A DNA stretch of 64,000 nt from Siminovitchia fortis. GTDB taxonomy: Bacteria > Bacillota > Bacilli > Bacillales > Bacillaceae_C. The DNA lies in NCBI RefSeq assembly GCF_003605365.2, contig NZ_QYTU02000009.1, positions 1 to 64,000 of the forward strand, written 5' to 3'. This document shows positions 44,113 to 54,018 of this stretch, piece by piece. The position numbers and the translations under genes are program-made. Within the stretch, counting starts at the first letter, position 1, and every line of letters starts with the position of its first letter. The notes below the pieces were generated by a model that was not told the DNA's origin, made no database searches, and worked only from the letters and a program-made list of their open reading frames with translations.

Positions 44113-45570
44113 TCAAGTGCCACAAAATGTCTGATAAGGGATGTTCGTTTCCGGTACCTTTGTGTATTCAGCCTTTTCCGCGGAATACTCATAAGGATCG
44201 GACAGTACCTCCATAAGCCGCTCCATTATAGTTAAATCCCCTTCTTCCACCGCGGCTTCCAGCGCCTCTTCCACGCGATGGTTGCGAGGGACCACGGCAG
44301 GGTTGCTGTTTTGCATTAACTTATGTGAATCAGCCTTCGATTCTTCTTGATTTTCCAACCTTGCCTCCCAACGCTTTTTCCATTGTGCAAATTCACCCGT
44401 CTTAAAAAGGCTCGACTCATCAAATTTATTGCGGGTTAAAGCAAGAAAAGTGTTCGTAAAGTCTGCACGGTGCTTTTCCATTAAGCTGAGGAGATCTTTG
44501 ATCAATTCTTCATCCTTTTCCTCAACATTAAACAGGCCGAGCTTCGCTCTCATTCCTGCAAGCCAGTGTGATTGAAAGATTTCATTAAAACCGGAAACCT
44601 TTTCCTGTGCCAGTTTTACAGCTTCTTCTTTGTCATCATGCAATAGCGGAAGCAGTGTTTCAGCAAACCTCGCCAGATTCCATCCGCCAATCAATGGCTG
44701 ATTTTCATATGCGTAGCGGCCTTGGTAGTCAATCGAACTGAATACTGTTTTCGGGTCGTAGGTATCCATGAATGCACACGGACCGTAGTCGATTGTTTCT
44801 CCGCTGATGGCCATGTTATCGGTATTCATCACCCCATGGATAAAGCCGACTAGCTGCCATTTCGCAATAAGCGCGGCCTGGCGGTTGATCACTTCCTGCA
44901 GAAAAGAAAGATACTTATTTTCATCATCATCAATCTCCGGATAATGGCGCTTAATTGCGTAATCCGCTAAAATTTGCAGGTTTTCAACGCCGCCCCATCT
45001 GACAACATACTCAAAGGTACCGACACGCAAATGACTCGCCGCCACACGTGTTAAGATGGCGCCTTCCAGTCTCGTTTCACGAAATACCGGTTCACCTGTT
45101 GTCACAACCGCCAAGCTGCGGGTAGTGGGAATCCCTAATGCATACATGGCTTCGCTGATGATACATTCACGCAGCATCGGACCCAGCGCCGCACGGCCAT
45201 CACCTCCGCGAGAATATGGCGTCCGGCCAGAACCCTTCAGTTGAATATCAAACCTTTCGCCTTTTGGCGTCACCTGCTCTCCCAACAGTACCGCACGGCC
45301 GTCACCCAACATTGTAAATTGCCCGAATTGGTGCCCGGCATAAGCTTGGGCCAGCGGCTCCGCCCCTTCCGGAATCTCATTTCCGGCAAAAACCGCTGCG
45401 CCGTCTTCACCTTTTAGCGCTTCCGGATTCAGCCCTAATGATTCTGCCAATGGATCGTTCAATATTACTAATTCCGGCGATTTTACAGGAGTCGGATTAA
45501 TGCTGGAAAAAAACATTTTCGGCAAGCGGGCATAACTATTGTCAAAATTCCATCCTATTTCCTTTTTCAT
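44113..45570 (-). CDS. selO: Protein adenylyltransferase SelO
   Basis: Pseudokinase-fold enzyme that transfers AMP to protein hydroxyls. 485 aa. Landmarks: [97 protein letters not shown] (split here) and the C-terminal TFCGT, with Cys where animal SelO has selenocysteine. AAAGGAG precedes ATG 45570. Confidence 0.94.
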   Translation of the reverse strand: MKKEIGWNFDNSYARLPKMFFSSINPTPVKSPELVILNDPLAESLGLNPEALKGEDGAAVFAGNEIPEGAEPLAQAYAGHQFGQFTMLGDGRAVLLGEQVTPKGERFDIQLKGSGRTPYSRGGDGRAALGPMLRECIISEAMYALGIPTTRSLAVVTTGEPVFRETRLEGAILTRVAASHLRVGTFEYVVRWGGVENLQILADYAIKRHYPEIDDDENKYLSFLQEVINRQAALIAKWQLVGFIHGVMNTDNMAISGETIDYGPCAFMDTYDPKTVFSSIDYQGRYAYENQPLIGGWNLARFAETLLPLLHDDKEEAVKLAQEKVSGFNEIFQSHWLAGMRAKLGLFNVEEKDEELIKDLLSLMEKHRADFTNTFLALTRNKFDESSLFKTGEFAQWKKRWEARLENQEESKADSHKLMQNSNPAVVPRNHRVEEALEAAVEEGDLTIMERLMEVLSDPYEYSAEKAEYTKVPETNIPYQTFCGT

Positions 45571-45688
45571 AGCTTCTCCTTTCCAATGTAATATTAACTG
45601 CACTTTTATATAGACATCCATAAGATCCAGCATCTGTCTTTGTCCTTGTATTATACCCTTTAAACAATAAGTTACGTGTGAATTTCCT

Positions 45689-45727
45689 AAAAAAGAAGCG
45701 GGACCATTTACACGAAACCGCCTCTTT
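45689..45727 (-). terminator. Terminator of the uracil-DNA glycosylase gene
   Basis: Imperfect stem AAAGAaGCGG / CCGCcTCTTT with TTTTTTAGG on the minus strand. Confidence 0.7.
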
Positions 45728-45785
45728 CTCCTTAACCCTTATTCAAAACGAATCCTTGCCTGCACGACAAATTAACATAGCCCTG

Positions 45786-46364
45786 CTAACCCGCAGGACC
45801 ATGATGCTTCGCGGCTACAAGCTGCAGGTCTTCCAGAAGCAGCGGATATAGATTGGGACGACGCCTGGCTGCAAGAGGATGGTAAGCGACGGTTGTTTGA
45901 TAGCCGTCGACCTCATACCAGCTTCCCCGCAACCCCTTAACATCGAGCTCGGGATTTCGGAAGAAGCACTGTACTGCTACGTTCCCCAAACAGACAATGA
46001 GTTCAGGCTTGTGTTTAAAAATCTGTTCGTCCAGATGGCGCATGCAGATTGTACGTGTCTTCTCCTTGTCGTAAGCGCGTACGGGCTTTCTTTTTAAAAT
46101 ATATGTAACGTATAGCTCGTCTTTATCCAAACCGGCTTCATGTGCCGCTTTCTGCAGTGTCTGCCTCGTCCCGCAGACCATCGGATTCCCTTCGCGGTCT
46201 TCGCGGGCGCCGGGATTGTCGAGGATAATCATAATGGGTGCCTTTGCGTTTCCCTCACCCCAAACCATCCGTGATCCCTGCTGGTACAACCCGCATTCAC
46301 GGCAGTCTTTTTGAGATTCGGGCGCAGGATCCTCCGGCCAGATTTCCGGGCAAAATGAAGTCAT
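45786..46364 (-). CDS. Uracil-DNA glycosylase family protein
   Basis: 192 aa. UDG-superfamily fold of the family 4/5 kind: CRECGLYQQGSRMVWGEG, the substrate-pocket motif ILDNPGAREDREG, a Cys after the loop (MVCGTRQTL), LIVCLGNVAVQCFF, and a final TVAYHPLAARRRPNLY in place of the canonical HPS motif. Cysteines suggest an Fe-S cluster. Probable base-excision repair enzyme. AAGGAGCG lies nine bases before ATG 46364. Confidence 0.85.
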   Translation of the reverse strand: MTSFCPEIWPEDPAPESQKDCRECGLYQQGSRMVWGEGNAKAPIMIILDNPGAREDREGNPMVCGTRQTLQKAAHEAGLDKDELYVTYILKRKPVRAYDKEKTRTICMRHLDEQIFKHKPELIVCLGNVAVQCFFRNPELDVKGLRGSWYEVDGYQTTVAYHPLAARRRPNLYPLLLEDLQLVAAKHHGPAG

Positions 46365-46420
46365 GCTTTTCACGCTCCTTTTTGCATAGGATACCCTAAA
46401 TTTATGTTCACAGGCACATT

Positions 46421-46457
46421 AAAAATAAGCCCCGCAAGTGGCATTCACCTGCAGGGC
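46421..46457 (-). terminator. Terminator of the RND pump gene
   Basis: Stem GCCCcGCAaGTG / CACcTGCaGGGC with TTATTTTT on the minus strand, about 180 bp past the pump's stop and beyond the dispersed repeat. Confidence 0.65.
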
Positions 46458-46509
46458 CCATTAAGAAGGTATAAAATTTTGGCTGAATCTTCTATATAGA
46501 ATGAGATAT

Positions 46510-46634
46510 GATATGTCCAGCTTCAGGCGCCATCGGTTCGAGGTCATAAGTCAATCGCTGATGAAGACAAACTACGCCTTCTTCAGCGCTTGTCTTATGC
46601 TTGTCGCCTAAGGCTGCGCGCCTTGCGCTTTTCT
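46510..46634. repeat. Dispersed intergenic repeat, copy 2 (inverted)
   Basis: Reverse complement of the 9165-9283 element: same GATATGTCCAGCTTCAGGCG-type end, AACTACGCC centre and AAGGCTGCGCGCCTTGCGCT end. It abuts the stop codon of the RND pump gene. Confidence 0.7.
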
Positions 46635-46636
46635 TA

Positions 46637-49600
46637 TTAATTCTCTTCTATTTCTCTGCGGTTTTTCTTGAATAACTTAGACAATACTTCATATACGATT
46701 GGCACAATGATCAGAGTGAGTAATGTCGAACTTGCCAAACCGCCGATGACGGTGATTCCAAGACCTCTTGAAATCAACCCTCCTCCGCCATTGCCAAGCG
46801 CCAATGGAATCAGCGCGCCAATTGTAGCAATTGCGGTCATCAGGATTGGGCGGAGACGCGTTGCCCCGGCTTCCAATACCGCCTGGCGCATTGTCAATCC
46901 GGCCCGTTCCATTCGGACAATCCGGTCAACCAGAACGATGGCGTTCGTCACAACAATACCGATCAGCATCAATAACCCCATCATAACGGAGACTGAGATG
47001 GTTTCACCGGCAAGGAACAAGCCGGCAAAAGCTCCGATTACGGTAAATGGCAGTGAGAAAAGAATAGCAAATGGCGCAACACCTTCATGGAAGGTAACAA
47101 CAAGGATGAAATATACAATGGCGACCGCTGCCAGCATGGCCATGCCAAGCTGTGTAAATGTTTCATCCATATCTGCCTGCACGCCTGCAGTTTCGACAGT
47201 CACGCCTTTTGGCAGATCCAATTGATCTACTTTTTTACCAATTTGTGAAGTAACTTTAGAAATGTCATCGCCTTTCACTTTCCCTGAAACCGTTGCATAA
47301 TATTCGCCTTTACTGCGGTCAAGTGTATTGTACGTGGATCCTTTCTTCACTTTGACGAGATCTGAAAGCGGCACTGTATCACCAAGCGCTGTTGGAATTT
47401 TCTTATCCAGAAGTTCATCTACAGTATCCGGCTGATCCGCTTGTTCTTGCTGAACAATGACATCTAAAGAATTTCCATCCTTTTCCACTGTCGTCAAGAC
47501 ATCTTTAGTTTTTTGCGGATTTAACATCATTGCGAGCTGCCCTGTTGTCAATCCGTATTTCAGCAATTCAGCCTGTTCCACCCTAAATGTATATTTGACA
47601 AAAGCCTCCTCGGCACTGGAAGAAACATCTTTAAGTCCATCATTTTTCTTCATGATGTCTTCTACCCGTTCAACCGATTCGTTCAGTTTATTTAAGTTTT
47701 CGCTGTAAAGTGTGTAACTCACCTCATTGGTGGTGCCTGACATTGACGAGAAGTCCTGGTTTTTCCAAGTTCCTGATTGATCAAGCGTCGTTACATACTT
47801 TTCTATTTTTTCCCTTGCCTCTGGGAAGTTCTCCATATCCGGGTCAAAAATCAAAAACATTAAGGCTCCGCCGGCGCCTCCGCCCATCATGGCAGCGGAA
47901 GGATCCCCCGCTTCTGTGACAGACACTTGCACAATGTCAATATCATCACGCTTCAGCATTTTATCTTCAACAACTTTAACATTTTCCAGGGTGTCCTCAC
48001 GCAGTTCCCCTGCTTTTGGCGTGTACGTTAAATACATCACTTTTTCTTCGTCGCTGCCCAAAAAGCTGAAACCAATAAGCGGCGTTAACGCCAAGCTGCC
48101 CGCAAGTAAAGCAATCGCAAGCACTGACGCAATGATTTTATGGTTAAGAACCCCATTAAGAAATCTCTTATACCCATTTGCCAGTTTCCCGGGACCTTTG
48201 TGGCTTTTTTCGGTTTTTTCGCCATACAACTTCTTTTTAAACAAGAAATGCGAAAGAGCTGGCACAATGGTAATCGCCACAAGCAACGAGGCCCCAAGCG
48301 CAAAGGCCATTGTCAAGGCGAACGGCATGAACAATTCGCCGACCATTCCGCCGACAAAAATCATCGGAGCAAAGACAGCAACCGTCACTAATGTCGATGA
48401 CATAATCGGTTTGAACATTTCGATGGTCGCTTCGCGTATAAGTGCGCGGCCGTTTAGTTTTTCCTCTTTCAAATGCAAGCGCCGGTAAATATTTTCAACA
48501 ACGACAATCGAATCATCGATGACCCGGCCAATCGCAACCGTAACCGCACCGAGCGTCATAATATTCAACGTGATATCCAACCAGTTCAATAGCATTAATG
48601 CCATGAAAATTGATACTGGAATTGATATGATCGAAATAAGCGTTGATTTAAAATCCCGGAGGAAAAGAAGGATGATTAGTATAGCGATCAATCCGCCAAA
48701 TAACGCTTTTTCAATCATCGTTGCCACGGAATCCTCGATCGGTTCTCCCTGGTCAAGCGTTACATCAATGGAAAGGCCATCATACTTCGACTTTTCTTCT
48801 TTAATTAATTTCTTTACTTTATTGACAACATCAACCGTGTTCGCCTGCTGATCTTTGACAATTTGAATTGCAATGGCATCTTTTCCGTTTGTACGGGAAA
48901 CCGATTCAACCTTCCCGACTGTCTTGACTTTTGCGATGTCGCCAAGCTTCACAAATGGCGATGGATTGGCAGCAGACGGCGTGACAGGAATTAACATATC
49001 CTTCAATTCTTTGACAGTCATGAATTTGCCGTCAATTTCAACAGCCTGCTCGCCTTCCTTAAACTCATAAAGTCCTAATGAAACGTCCATGTTGCTGGCT
49101 TGGATCATTTCTTTGACTTTATCTTCCGTCAAATCCAATTCATCCAATTTCGCTTTATCGTACGTGAGGTCCACTTCTTCGATATGCTGGCCGGTGATGG
49201 TAGCGGAGGCCACTCCATCAAGCTTTTCGATTTTCGGCAGCAAACCTTCTTCTACTGTTGACGTTAATTCAACAATATCTTCTTTTGAGCTGCTGACACT
49301 CAGGGCAATAACCGGCATCATGTTCATGCTGATGGCGGATGTTGTCGGCTCCTCTGCCCCTTCCGGCAATTCAACATTATCCAAAGCCGATTTTAATTCC
49401 CTTTTCGCCTCATCCATATCGATCCCATATTCATACTCCACCTGGATGCTCGCCATATTGGAATAGGAATTGGAATAAACAGCTTTCACATGGTCCAGGC
49501 CTTCTGTCGCTTTTTCTATCGGCATGGAGACTTCTTCCATTACCTGTTCAGGAGTCGCTCCTGGATATACACCCGTTACCATTAAAAAAGGAATGGAGAT

Positions 49601-49720
49601 ATCCGGGATCGTCTCCGTTTTCATTCGTGTCCCCGAGTAAATACCGGATACCGTAATGATGATTGTTAACAGCCATACCGCAAGTTTATTCTTTAAGACA
49701 AAATTGACTAACCCGTTCAC
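46637..49720 (-). CDS. RND efflux pump, SwrC/AcrB-like
   Basis: 1027 aa, twelve helices in two repeated halves with two large extracytoplasmic loops. Landmarks: SIPFLMVTGVYPGATPEQV, GRVIDDSIVVVENIYR (proton relay Asp pair), MSSTLVTVAVFAPMIFVGG, MMGLLMLIGIVVTNAIVLVD. In B. subtilis SwrC exports surfactin. GTG start at 49720 with AGGTG upstream. Divergent from a TetR-family gene, as swrC (yerP) is from yerO. Confidence 0.95.
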   Translation of the reverse strand: MNGLVNFVLKNKLAVWLLTIIITVSGIYSGTRMKTETIPDISIPFLMVTGVYPGATPEQVMEEVSMPIEKATEGLDHVKAVYSNSYSNMASIQVEYEYGIDMDEAKRELKSALDNVELPEGAEEPTTSAISMNMMPVIALSVSSSKEDIVELTSTVEEGLLPKIEKLDGVASATITGQHIEEVDLTYDKAKLDELDLTEDKVKEMIQASNMDVSLGLYEFKEGEQAVEIDGKFMTVKELKDMLIPVTPSAANPSPFVKLGDIAKVKTVGKVESVSRTNGKDAIAIQIVKDQQANTVDVVNKVKKLIKEEKSKYDGLSIDVTLDQGEPIEDSVATMIEKALFGGLIAILIILLFLRDFKSTLISIISIPVSIFMALMLLNWLDITLNIMTLGAVTVAIGRVIDDSIVVVENIYRRLHLKEEKLNGRALIREATIEMFKPIMSSTLVTVAVFAPMIFVGGMVGELFMPFALTMAFALGASLLVAITIVPALSHFLFKKKLYGEKTEKSHKGPGKLANGYKRFLNGVLNHKIIASVLAIALLAGSLALTPLIGFSFLGSDEEKVMYLTYTPKAGELREDTLENVKVVEDKMLKRDDIDIVQVSVTEAGDPSAAMMGGGAGGALMFLIFDPDMENFPEAREKIEKYVTTLDQSGTWKNQDFSSMSGTTNEVSYTLYSENLNKLNESVERVEDIMKKNDGLKDVSSSAEEAFVKYTFRVEQAELLKYGLTTGQLAMMLNPQKTKDVLTTVEKDGNSLDVIVQQEQADQPDTVDELLDKKIPTALGDTVPLSDLVKVKKGSTYNTLDRSKGEYYATVSGKVKGDDISKVTSQIGKKVDQLDLPKGVTVETAGVQADMDETFTQLGMAMLAAVAIVYFILVVTFHEGVAPFAILFSLPFTVIGAFAGLFLAGETISVSVMMGLLMLIGIVVTNAIVLVDRIVRMERAGLTMRQAVLEAGATRLRPILMTAIATIGALIPLALGNGGGGLISRGLGITVIGGLASSTLLTLIIVPIVYEVLSKLFKKNRREIEEN

Positions 49721-49738
49721 AATTACACCTGCCCAAAA

Positions 49739-49783
49739 TTGACTTTTTCCTTACCGTTTCCTATAATAATGACCGGTTGGTCA
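49739..49783 (+). promoter_or_regulatory. tetR promoter with overlapping operator
   Basis: TTGACT (49739-49744), exactly 17 nt, TATAAT (49762-49767), then palindrome TGACC-GGTT-GGTCA (49770-49783). The operator covers the transcription start and also the divergent pump promoter, so the TetR protein should control both. Confidence 0.82.
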
Positions 49784-49818
49784 TTTGTCAATGAATACCC
49801 GGGGAGCGATCGATTAAA

Positions 49819-50643
49819 ATGGCAAAAAAACAGTTAATCATGGAGAAGGCATTGGAGCTTTTTGCCAAGCAAGGATTTGAATCTACGTCTGTTCAGCAAA
49901 TAACAGAACATTGCGGCATTTCCAAAGGTGCATTCTACCTGTCCTTCAAGTCGAAGGACGAATTGATATTAGAGTTGCTTGATCATTTTACGATGCAGGA
50001 TTTATTAGAAATTGACTACTTGGTCAGAAATACAGAAAATGAGACTCTCTTATATGATTTTTATCAGGCAACGTTTGATTCTTTTCAAAAGCACTCGGAC
50101 TTCGCCAAAATATTTCTTAAGGAGCAGATGCATACACTTGATGAAAAGTTTGTAAATAAAATGCGCACCTATGAAAAATCATTCGAGGAAGTAATTTTAA
50201 CCATAGTGGAACGGTTGTACCGCGAGGAAATCAAAGAAGCCAAATATGATTTAATCTATTGCATCAAGGGATTTTTGAATACTTATTCACAGATTCTTTT
50301 ATTCAGTGATGCACCGGTTGATTTAGAATTGCTTTCCCAATCGCTTGTGGAAAAAACCAATATACTGGCAAGGCATACGACCATTCCCTTTATTACAAAA
50401 GAAATAGCGCAGGTTTGTCCGGCAAGCGAAAAAGCAACGAAAGAACAAATTCTTGAACTGATTCAAGAAAAGATGGAGGAAATGGAAGATTCAATCGAAA
50501 AAGAATCACTTGTCCTGTTAAAAGAACATTTGCTGAAGCCGGCCCTCAGCCCCGCCATCGTGAAAGGCTTGCTGGAGAATATCCGCCACCACCCTCATTG
50601 TAAATGGATCTCCTATTTGCTTCGGCGTTATTGGGAAATGTGA
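49819..50643 (+). CDS. TetR-family regulator, YerO-like
   Basis: 274 aa. N-terminal TetR helix-turn-helix (ALELFAKQGFESTSVQQITEHCGISKGAFYLSFKSKDEL, about 10-48) and a long, helical ligand-binding part unlike short TetR proteins. Divergent from the RND pump; represses the pump until an inducer binds, by analogy with B. subtilis YerO/SwrC. Confidence 0.9.
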   Translation: MAKKQLIMEKALELFAKQGFESTSVQQITEHCGISKGAFYLSFKSKDELILELLDHFTMQDLLEIDYLVRNTENETLLYDFYQATFDSFQKHSDFAKIFLKEQMHTLDEKFVNKMRTYEKSFEEVILTIVERLYREEIKEAKYDLIYCIKGFLNTYSQILLFSDAPVDLELLSQSLVEKTNILARHTTIPFITKEIAQVCPASEKATKEQILELIQEKMEEMEDSIEKESLVLLKEHLLKPALSPAIVKGLLENIRHHPHCKWISYLLRRYWEM

Positions 50644-50710
50644 GTTTTTCAGTGAAAATACCCTAAAAAGGACAATGATTACTGTATTATAAATCGGATA
50701 ATTGTGTGGC

Positions 50711-50786
50711 AAAAAACCGAGTGAACGTAAAGGTATCTTTACATTCACTCGGTTTTTTGCCAATATAAATGTAAAGGTATCTTTAC
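50711..50786 (+). promoter_or_regulatory. Terminator containing one of two identical XRE-type operators
   Basis: Terminator stem ACCGAGTGAA / TTCACTCGGT (50716-50753) ends the tetR unit with TTTTTT. Its apical part is the palindrome GTAAAGGTATCTTTAC (50727-50742), repeated exactly at 50771-50786 just before the XRE gene's GGAGG. Two identical 16-bp sites 44 bp apart suit binding by the small HTH repressor encoded next. Confidence 0.7.
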
Positions 50787-50806
50787 TTTATATGGAGGTT
50801 TGATTA

Positions 50807-51016
50807 ATGACAGTAGTTAACCATATTAGAGAAATCCGCAAAAAGAAGGGGATAACTCAAATTAAAATGGCTGAGGATCTGCAAGTCACTCGTCAAACTA
50901 TAAATGCAATTGAAAAAAACAAGTATAATCCCAGTCTTGAATTAGCATTAAAAATAGTTGCATATTTTGATATGCCAATCGATGAAATATTTACTTTAGA
51001 GGAGGATGACAAATGA
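50807..51016 (+). CDS. Small XRE-family repressor
   Basis: 69 aa, all one Cro/C1-type helix-turn-helix: IREIRKKKGITQIKMAEDL, VTRQTINAIEKNKYNPSLEL, ending in FDMPIDEIFTLEED. GGAGG lies eight bases before the ATG. Overlaps the membrane protein gene by 4 bp. Autoregulation through the paired palindromes upstream is likely. Confidence 0.9.
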   Translation: MTVVNHIREIRKKKGITQIKMAEDLQVTRQTINAIEKNKYNPSLELALKIVAYFDMPIDEIFTLEEDDK

Positions 51017-51435
51017 GTGTAAAAGACAGAAAAAAACGGAGAAGAATTTTAGAAAAATGGACGCCATTCTTTATTATAACTTGTACTTTTATAGGTGCTG
51101 TTCTGGGTTCATTTCTTTTCTATTTTTTTCAAGGTGAATTTCCGTATGAGGTACTTACAGGTGGTTTTGTAGCAACTATTATTTTGACAGTAATTCAAGT
51201 AATTAAACAAAAACGAAAAAAAGATAATTTGCCCGAAGCAGATGAACGAGTCATCCACAATGTTTTCCGTTTTTTTGCATATTCATCACATATTTCCTTA
51301 GCATCTTTATTTGTGGCTTTAGCAGTTTTTACGCTATTAGGATACGAGTCTATTTCAATTCTTTATCTATGGATATTTTTCTTTTCGTATATTTGGATAG
51401 TAGGGATCGGTGCCCTTATCATTAAAAGAAGGTAA
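51013..51435 (+). CDS. Membrane protein partnered with XRE repressor
   Basis: 140 aa. Basic N-terminus (DRKKRRRILEKW) then four helices (FFIITCTFIGAVLGSFLFYFF; VLTGGFVATIILTVIQVI; ISLASLFVALAVFTLLGY; ILYLWIFFFSYIWIVGIGAL) with a charged loop (ERVIHNVFRFF). This XRE plus small membrane protein pairing is common in Firmicutes (YozG/DUF2178-like). Function unknown. Confidence 0.75.
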   Translation: MSVKDRKKRRRILEKWTPFFIITCTFIGAVLGSFLFYFFQGEFPYEVLTGGFVATIILTVIQVIKQKRKKDNLPEADERVIHNVFRFFAYSSHISLASLFVALAVFTLLGYESISILYLWIFFFSYIWIVGIGALIIKRR

Positions 51436-51471
51436 ATATGATTAAAAAACCCGATTTTAACTAAGAACATA

Positions 51472-52038
51472 TTAATCTATCACCATATTGTAAAATTCAC
51501 CAGGTTTTATTCGTTTAATCTTTCCAATCGTTTCAGGAAAGCGTCTAGTATTATTCGTCACTATGTATGAACAGTTCTCTTGAATAGCCGTTACCCAGAC
51601 ATGAACATCTTGTTCATCATACTGACGTAACGGCTTCTGCAATCCGTTTTCTTCGGCTAAAAGAACAGCCTTTTCAGTTGAAAGTTCACTGATTTCTGCA
51701 AGGGCCTTTCCAATTTTCATCTCGTTTCGCCTGACAATTTCCCAATGGTGACGACCAACCCTGCTATTTACAGCAGGGGAATTTTCCAGGATGGGATAAA
51801 CGAAATGATTCAAGAAACCTTCAACTATTTCAATTGGATAAATAGCCCCACCGATTCCATCATGTGTTGCATTTCGCAGGAATTCCATTAAACATACTCT
51901 TGAGATAACCACTCGATAATCAATGGTCTGAGCTGCCATGGTTAGTATTTGACGGTTGATTCCTTCTCCTCGAATGGCTCCACAAAGTACAGTTGTATCA
52001 AGCAAAACAATTGGGGAGGATGAATTATAGGAAGTCAT
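51472..52038 (-). CDS. PIN-domain toxin
   Basis: 188 aa VapC-like ribonuclease fold. Acidic residues of the active site: Asp in IVLLDTTVLCGA, Glu in CLMEFLRN, Asp in YDEQDVHVW, and a C-terminal IVTNNTRRFPE. Probable toxin of a type II pair with the overlapping upstream gene. Start: ATG 52038, nine bases from GGGGAGG; an ATG six bases earlier is too close to it. Overlaps the antitoxin gene by 14 bp. Confidence 0.8.
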   Translation of the reverse strand: MTSYNSSSPIVLLDTTVLCGAIRGEGINRQILTMAAQTIDYRVVISRVCLMEFLRNATHDGIGGAIYPIEIVEGFLNHFVYPILENSPAVNSRVGRHHWEIVRRNEMKIGKALAEISELSTEKAVLLAEENGLQKPLRQYDEQDVHVWVTAIQENCSYIVTNNTRRFPETIGKIKRIKPGEFYNMVID

Positions 52039-52678
52039 CGTCATTAACCTCCCCATATTGGGCATTGAATTCATTTAGCTGATGTTCAAAGGCTTTCCGC
52101 TTTCTTGCTTCTTCAAGAGTGATTTTGAAATATTTTTTTGGAATACGCCAACGATTGCCTTCTGTTTTTTTAGCATCCGGATATTTCCCTTTTTCGCACC
52201 AACGCCGAATCGTTTGATCAGATACGCCGATAATTTTAGCAGCTTCAAGCGTACTATAACTATTCGCATAGTCCACTTCTTCCTGCAGTGGTATAGTTGT
52301 AGCCGAACTTGGCATAACAGACACCCGCATCTGCGTTTGTCCGGCTATAATTTTGGCCAGAATTCCCTTTCGGTCTAACTCAGGAATCACTTCGGAAAGT
52401 TTTTCAACGTAATCCACCAGGTTTTCGTAAGCTGCCGTAGTGTCTTTACTTTTTAGGGATTCGTAAATTTTTTTATCTTGTGCACGAATGCGAATTATGA
52501 ACTCGTTGGAGGGCAGATCTATTTTCACTTCATCTAAAAATGCTGTTGGGAGCCCTAATTTTGATAATGTTCCTTCAATCAGTCTTTTGAATAAAACCAA
52601 GGCGTTTTCAGAATGGTTTTGCTCTTTTAAAATGGCGACTGTTTCCCATAATACTTCTTCTTCATGTTCTTGAGACAT
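52025..52678 (-). CDS. HTH-domain antitoxin of the PIN toxin
   Basis: 217 aa. An unusual N-terminal part of about 130 residues (helical, acidic, FKRLIEGTLSKLGLP, LSEVIPELDRKGILAKI) precedes an excisionase/MerR-type winged HTH: YSTLEAAKIIGVSDQTIRRW, GKYPDAKKTEGNRWRIPKKY. A tail (HQLNEFNAQYGEVNDDDFL) probably wraps the toxin. It likely represses its own operon. The large size and excisionase-like DNA-binding domain differ from classical VapB. Confidence 0.72.
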   Translation of the reverse strand: MSQEHEEEVLWETVAILKEQNHSENALVLFKRLIEGTLSKLGLPTAFLDEVKIDLPSNEFIIRIRAQDKKIYESLKSKDTTAAYENLVDYVEKLSEVIPELDRKGILAKIIAGQTQMRVSVMPSSATTIPLQEEVDYANSYSTLEAAKIIGVSDQTIRRWCEKGKYPDAKKTEGNRWRIPKKYFKITLEEARKRKAFEHQLNEFNAQYGEVNDDDFL

Positions 52679-53192
52679 GAGAATCCCACCTCCTGCTTAC
52701 AGTATATACAATTTCATGTTGGGTAATCAACGAGTTTTCAACATATCCAACACTCACAACATACGAGTTCTCCGTTAGTTCCTCACATGCAGTAATATTT
52801 GCCTGCAAAAGAGAATTCCATAAATCTTTACTGCCTGGGGTTTGGAATGATCACCTTTACATAAGCCCTCCATAGAGAGAGTGTATTAAACAAAAGTTTT
52901 CCATATATTTTAAAAGGAGTGCCATTGTCTTGAAAGGACATTCACCAGTGTCGCAGATGAGACGGAAAAAGGTTACTTGATCATTTCCCTAATTGGGTAC
53001 AAACTGACTATGAATGGGTGTATGAAGAAGTCTACGGTGCTGTTTTTCCACATTGACCAAGGCCGCGGAAGACTTTTTTAACCCTTTTTCCAAACTTTTT
53101 TCCGATTAACCCAATTTTTTAGCCAATGACTTTTATCTGTTCTATAGGTAAAATGGTGGTAGATTTAATTATAATTCAAAGTGGGGAAAATA
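52679..53192. other. Intergenic region with a possible gene remnant
   Basis: AAAAGGAG at 52914 precedes a short TTG frame (KGHSPVSQMRRKKVT). After a frame change a convincing C-terminus follows, LDHFPNWVQTDYEWVYEEVY, ending at 53056. This looks like a broken small gene of unknown family. No other feature is seen from 52679 to 52910. Confidence 0.35.
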
Positions 53193-53981
53193 ATGATTAA
53201 GGCAATTTTTTTTGATTTGGACGATACACTTTTATGGGATAAAAGAAGTGTAAAAGAAGCATTTGCCGCAACGTGCAGAGCGGCTGAAGAACGGTGCGGA
53301 TTAAATCCGGATGAATTGGAAGAAGCGGTTCGGGAGAAGGCAAGAGAACTCTATTCTTCCTATGAAACTTATCCTTTTACCCAAATGATCGGCATCAATC
53401 CGTTTGAAGGCTTGTGGGGGGACTTCCGCGACGAGACAGAGGATTTTCAAAAGCTGAGCAAAATTGTTCCGGAATATCGCAAAAATGCCTGGACATTGGG
53501 ATTAAAGCAATTGGGCGTAGATGATCCGGATTTGGGCGCCGAGCTGGGCGAACTTTTTCCAAAAAACCGAAGGAAAGTTCCATTCGTATATGAGGACACA
53601 TTCCAGGTACTCGACGAATTGAAAAAGGATTACCTTCTCGTGCTTATTACAAACGGATCACCAGATTTGCAGAATACTAAGCTGGCCATCACCCCGGAGC
53701 TCGCTCCATACTTTGACCATATCGTCATTTCCGGCGGCTACGGAAAAGGAAAGCCTGACAAAGGTATATTCGAACATGCCCTGTCTCTGGTCTCTTTAGA
53801 AAAAAACAAAGTAATCATGGTAGGCGACAACTTAAATACGGATATCCTCGGAGCCAATCGTGCGGGTATCAAGTCTGTTTGGATTAACAGAGAGGAAAAA
53901 GAGCGGAGCGAAGTAGAGCCCTCCTATGAAATCCAGCAGCTGAGCGACCTTTATGAACTTTTAGACAAAATAAACGACTGA
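53193..53981 (+). CDS. HAD-family hydrolase, YsaA-like
   Basis: 262 aa phosphatase. HAD motifs: [51 protein letters not shown]. The helical cap (about 15-110) is of the C1 type. Substrate unknown; relatives dephosphorylate small sugar or nucleotide phosphates. GTGGGG precedes ATG 53193. Confidence 0.88.
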   Translation: MIKAIFFDLDDTLLWDKRSVKEAFAATCRAAEERCGLNPDELEEAVREKARELYSSYETYPFTQMIGINPFEGLWGDFRDETEDFQKLSKIVPEYRKNAWTLGLKQLGVDDPDLGAELGELFPKNRRKVPFVYEDTFQVLDELKKDYLLVLITNGSPDLQNTKLAITPELAPYFDHIVISGGYGKGKPDKGIFEHALSLVSLEKNKVIMVGDNLNTDILGANRAGIKSVWINREEKERSEVEPSYEIQQLSDLYELLDKIND

Positions 53982-54018
53982 CAAACCTGTGCTTGTCAGT
54001 TTTTTCATACACCAAAAA

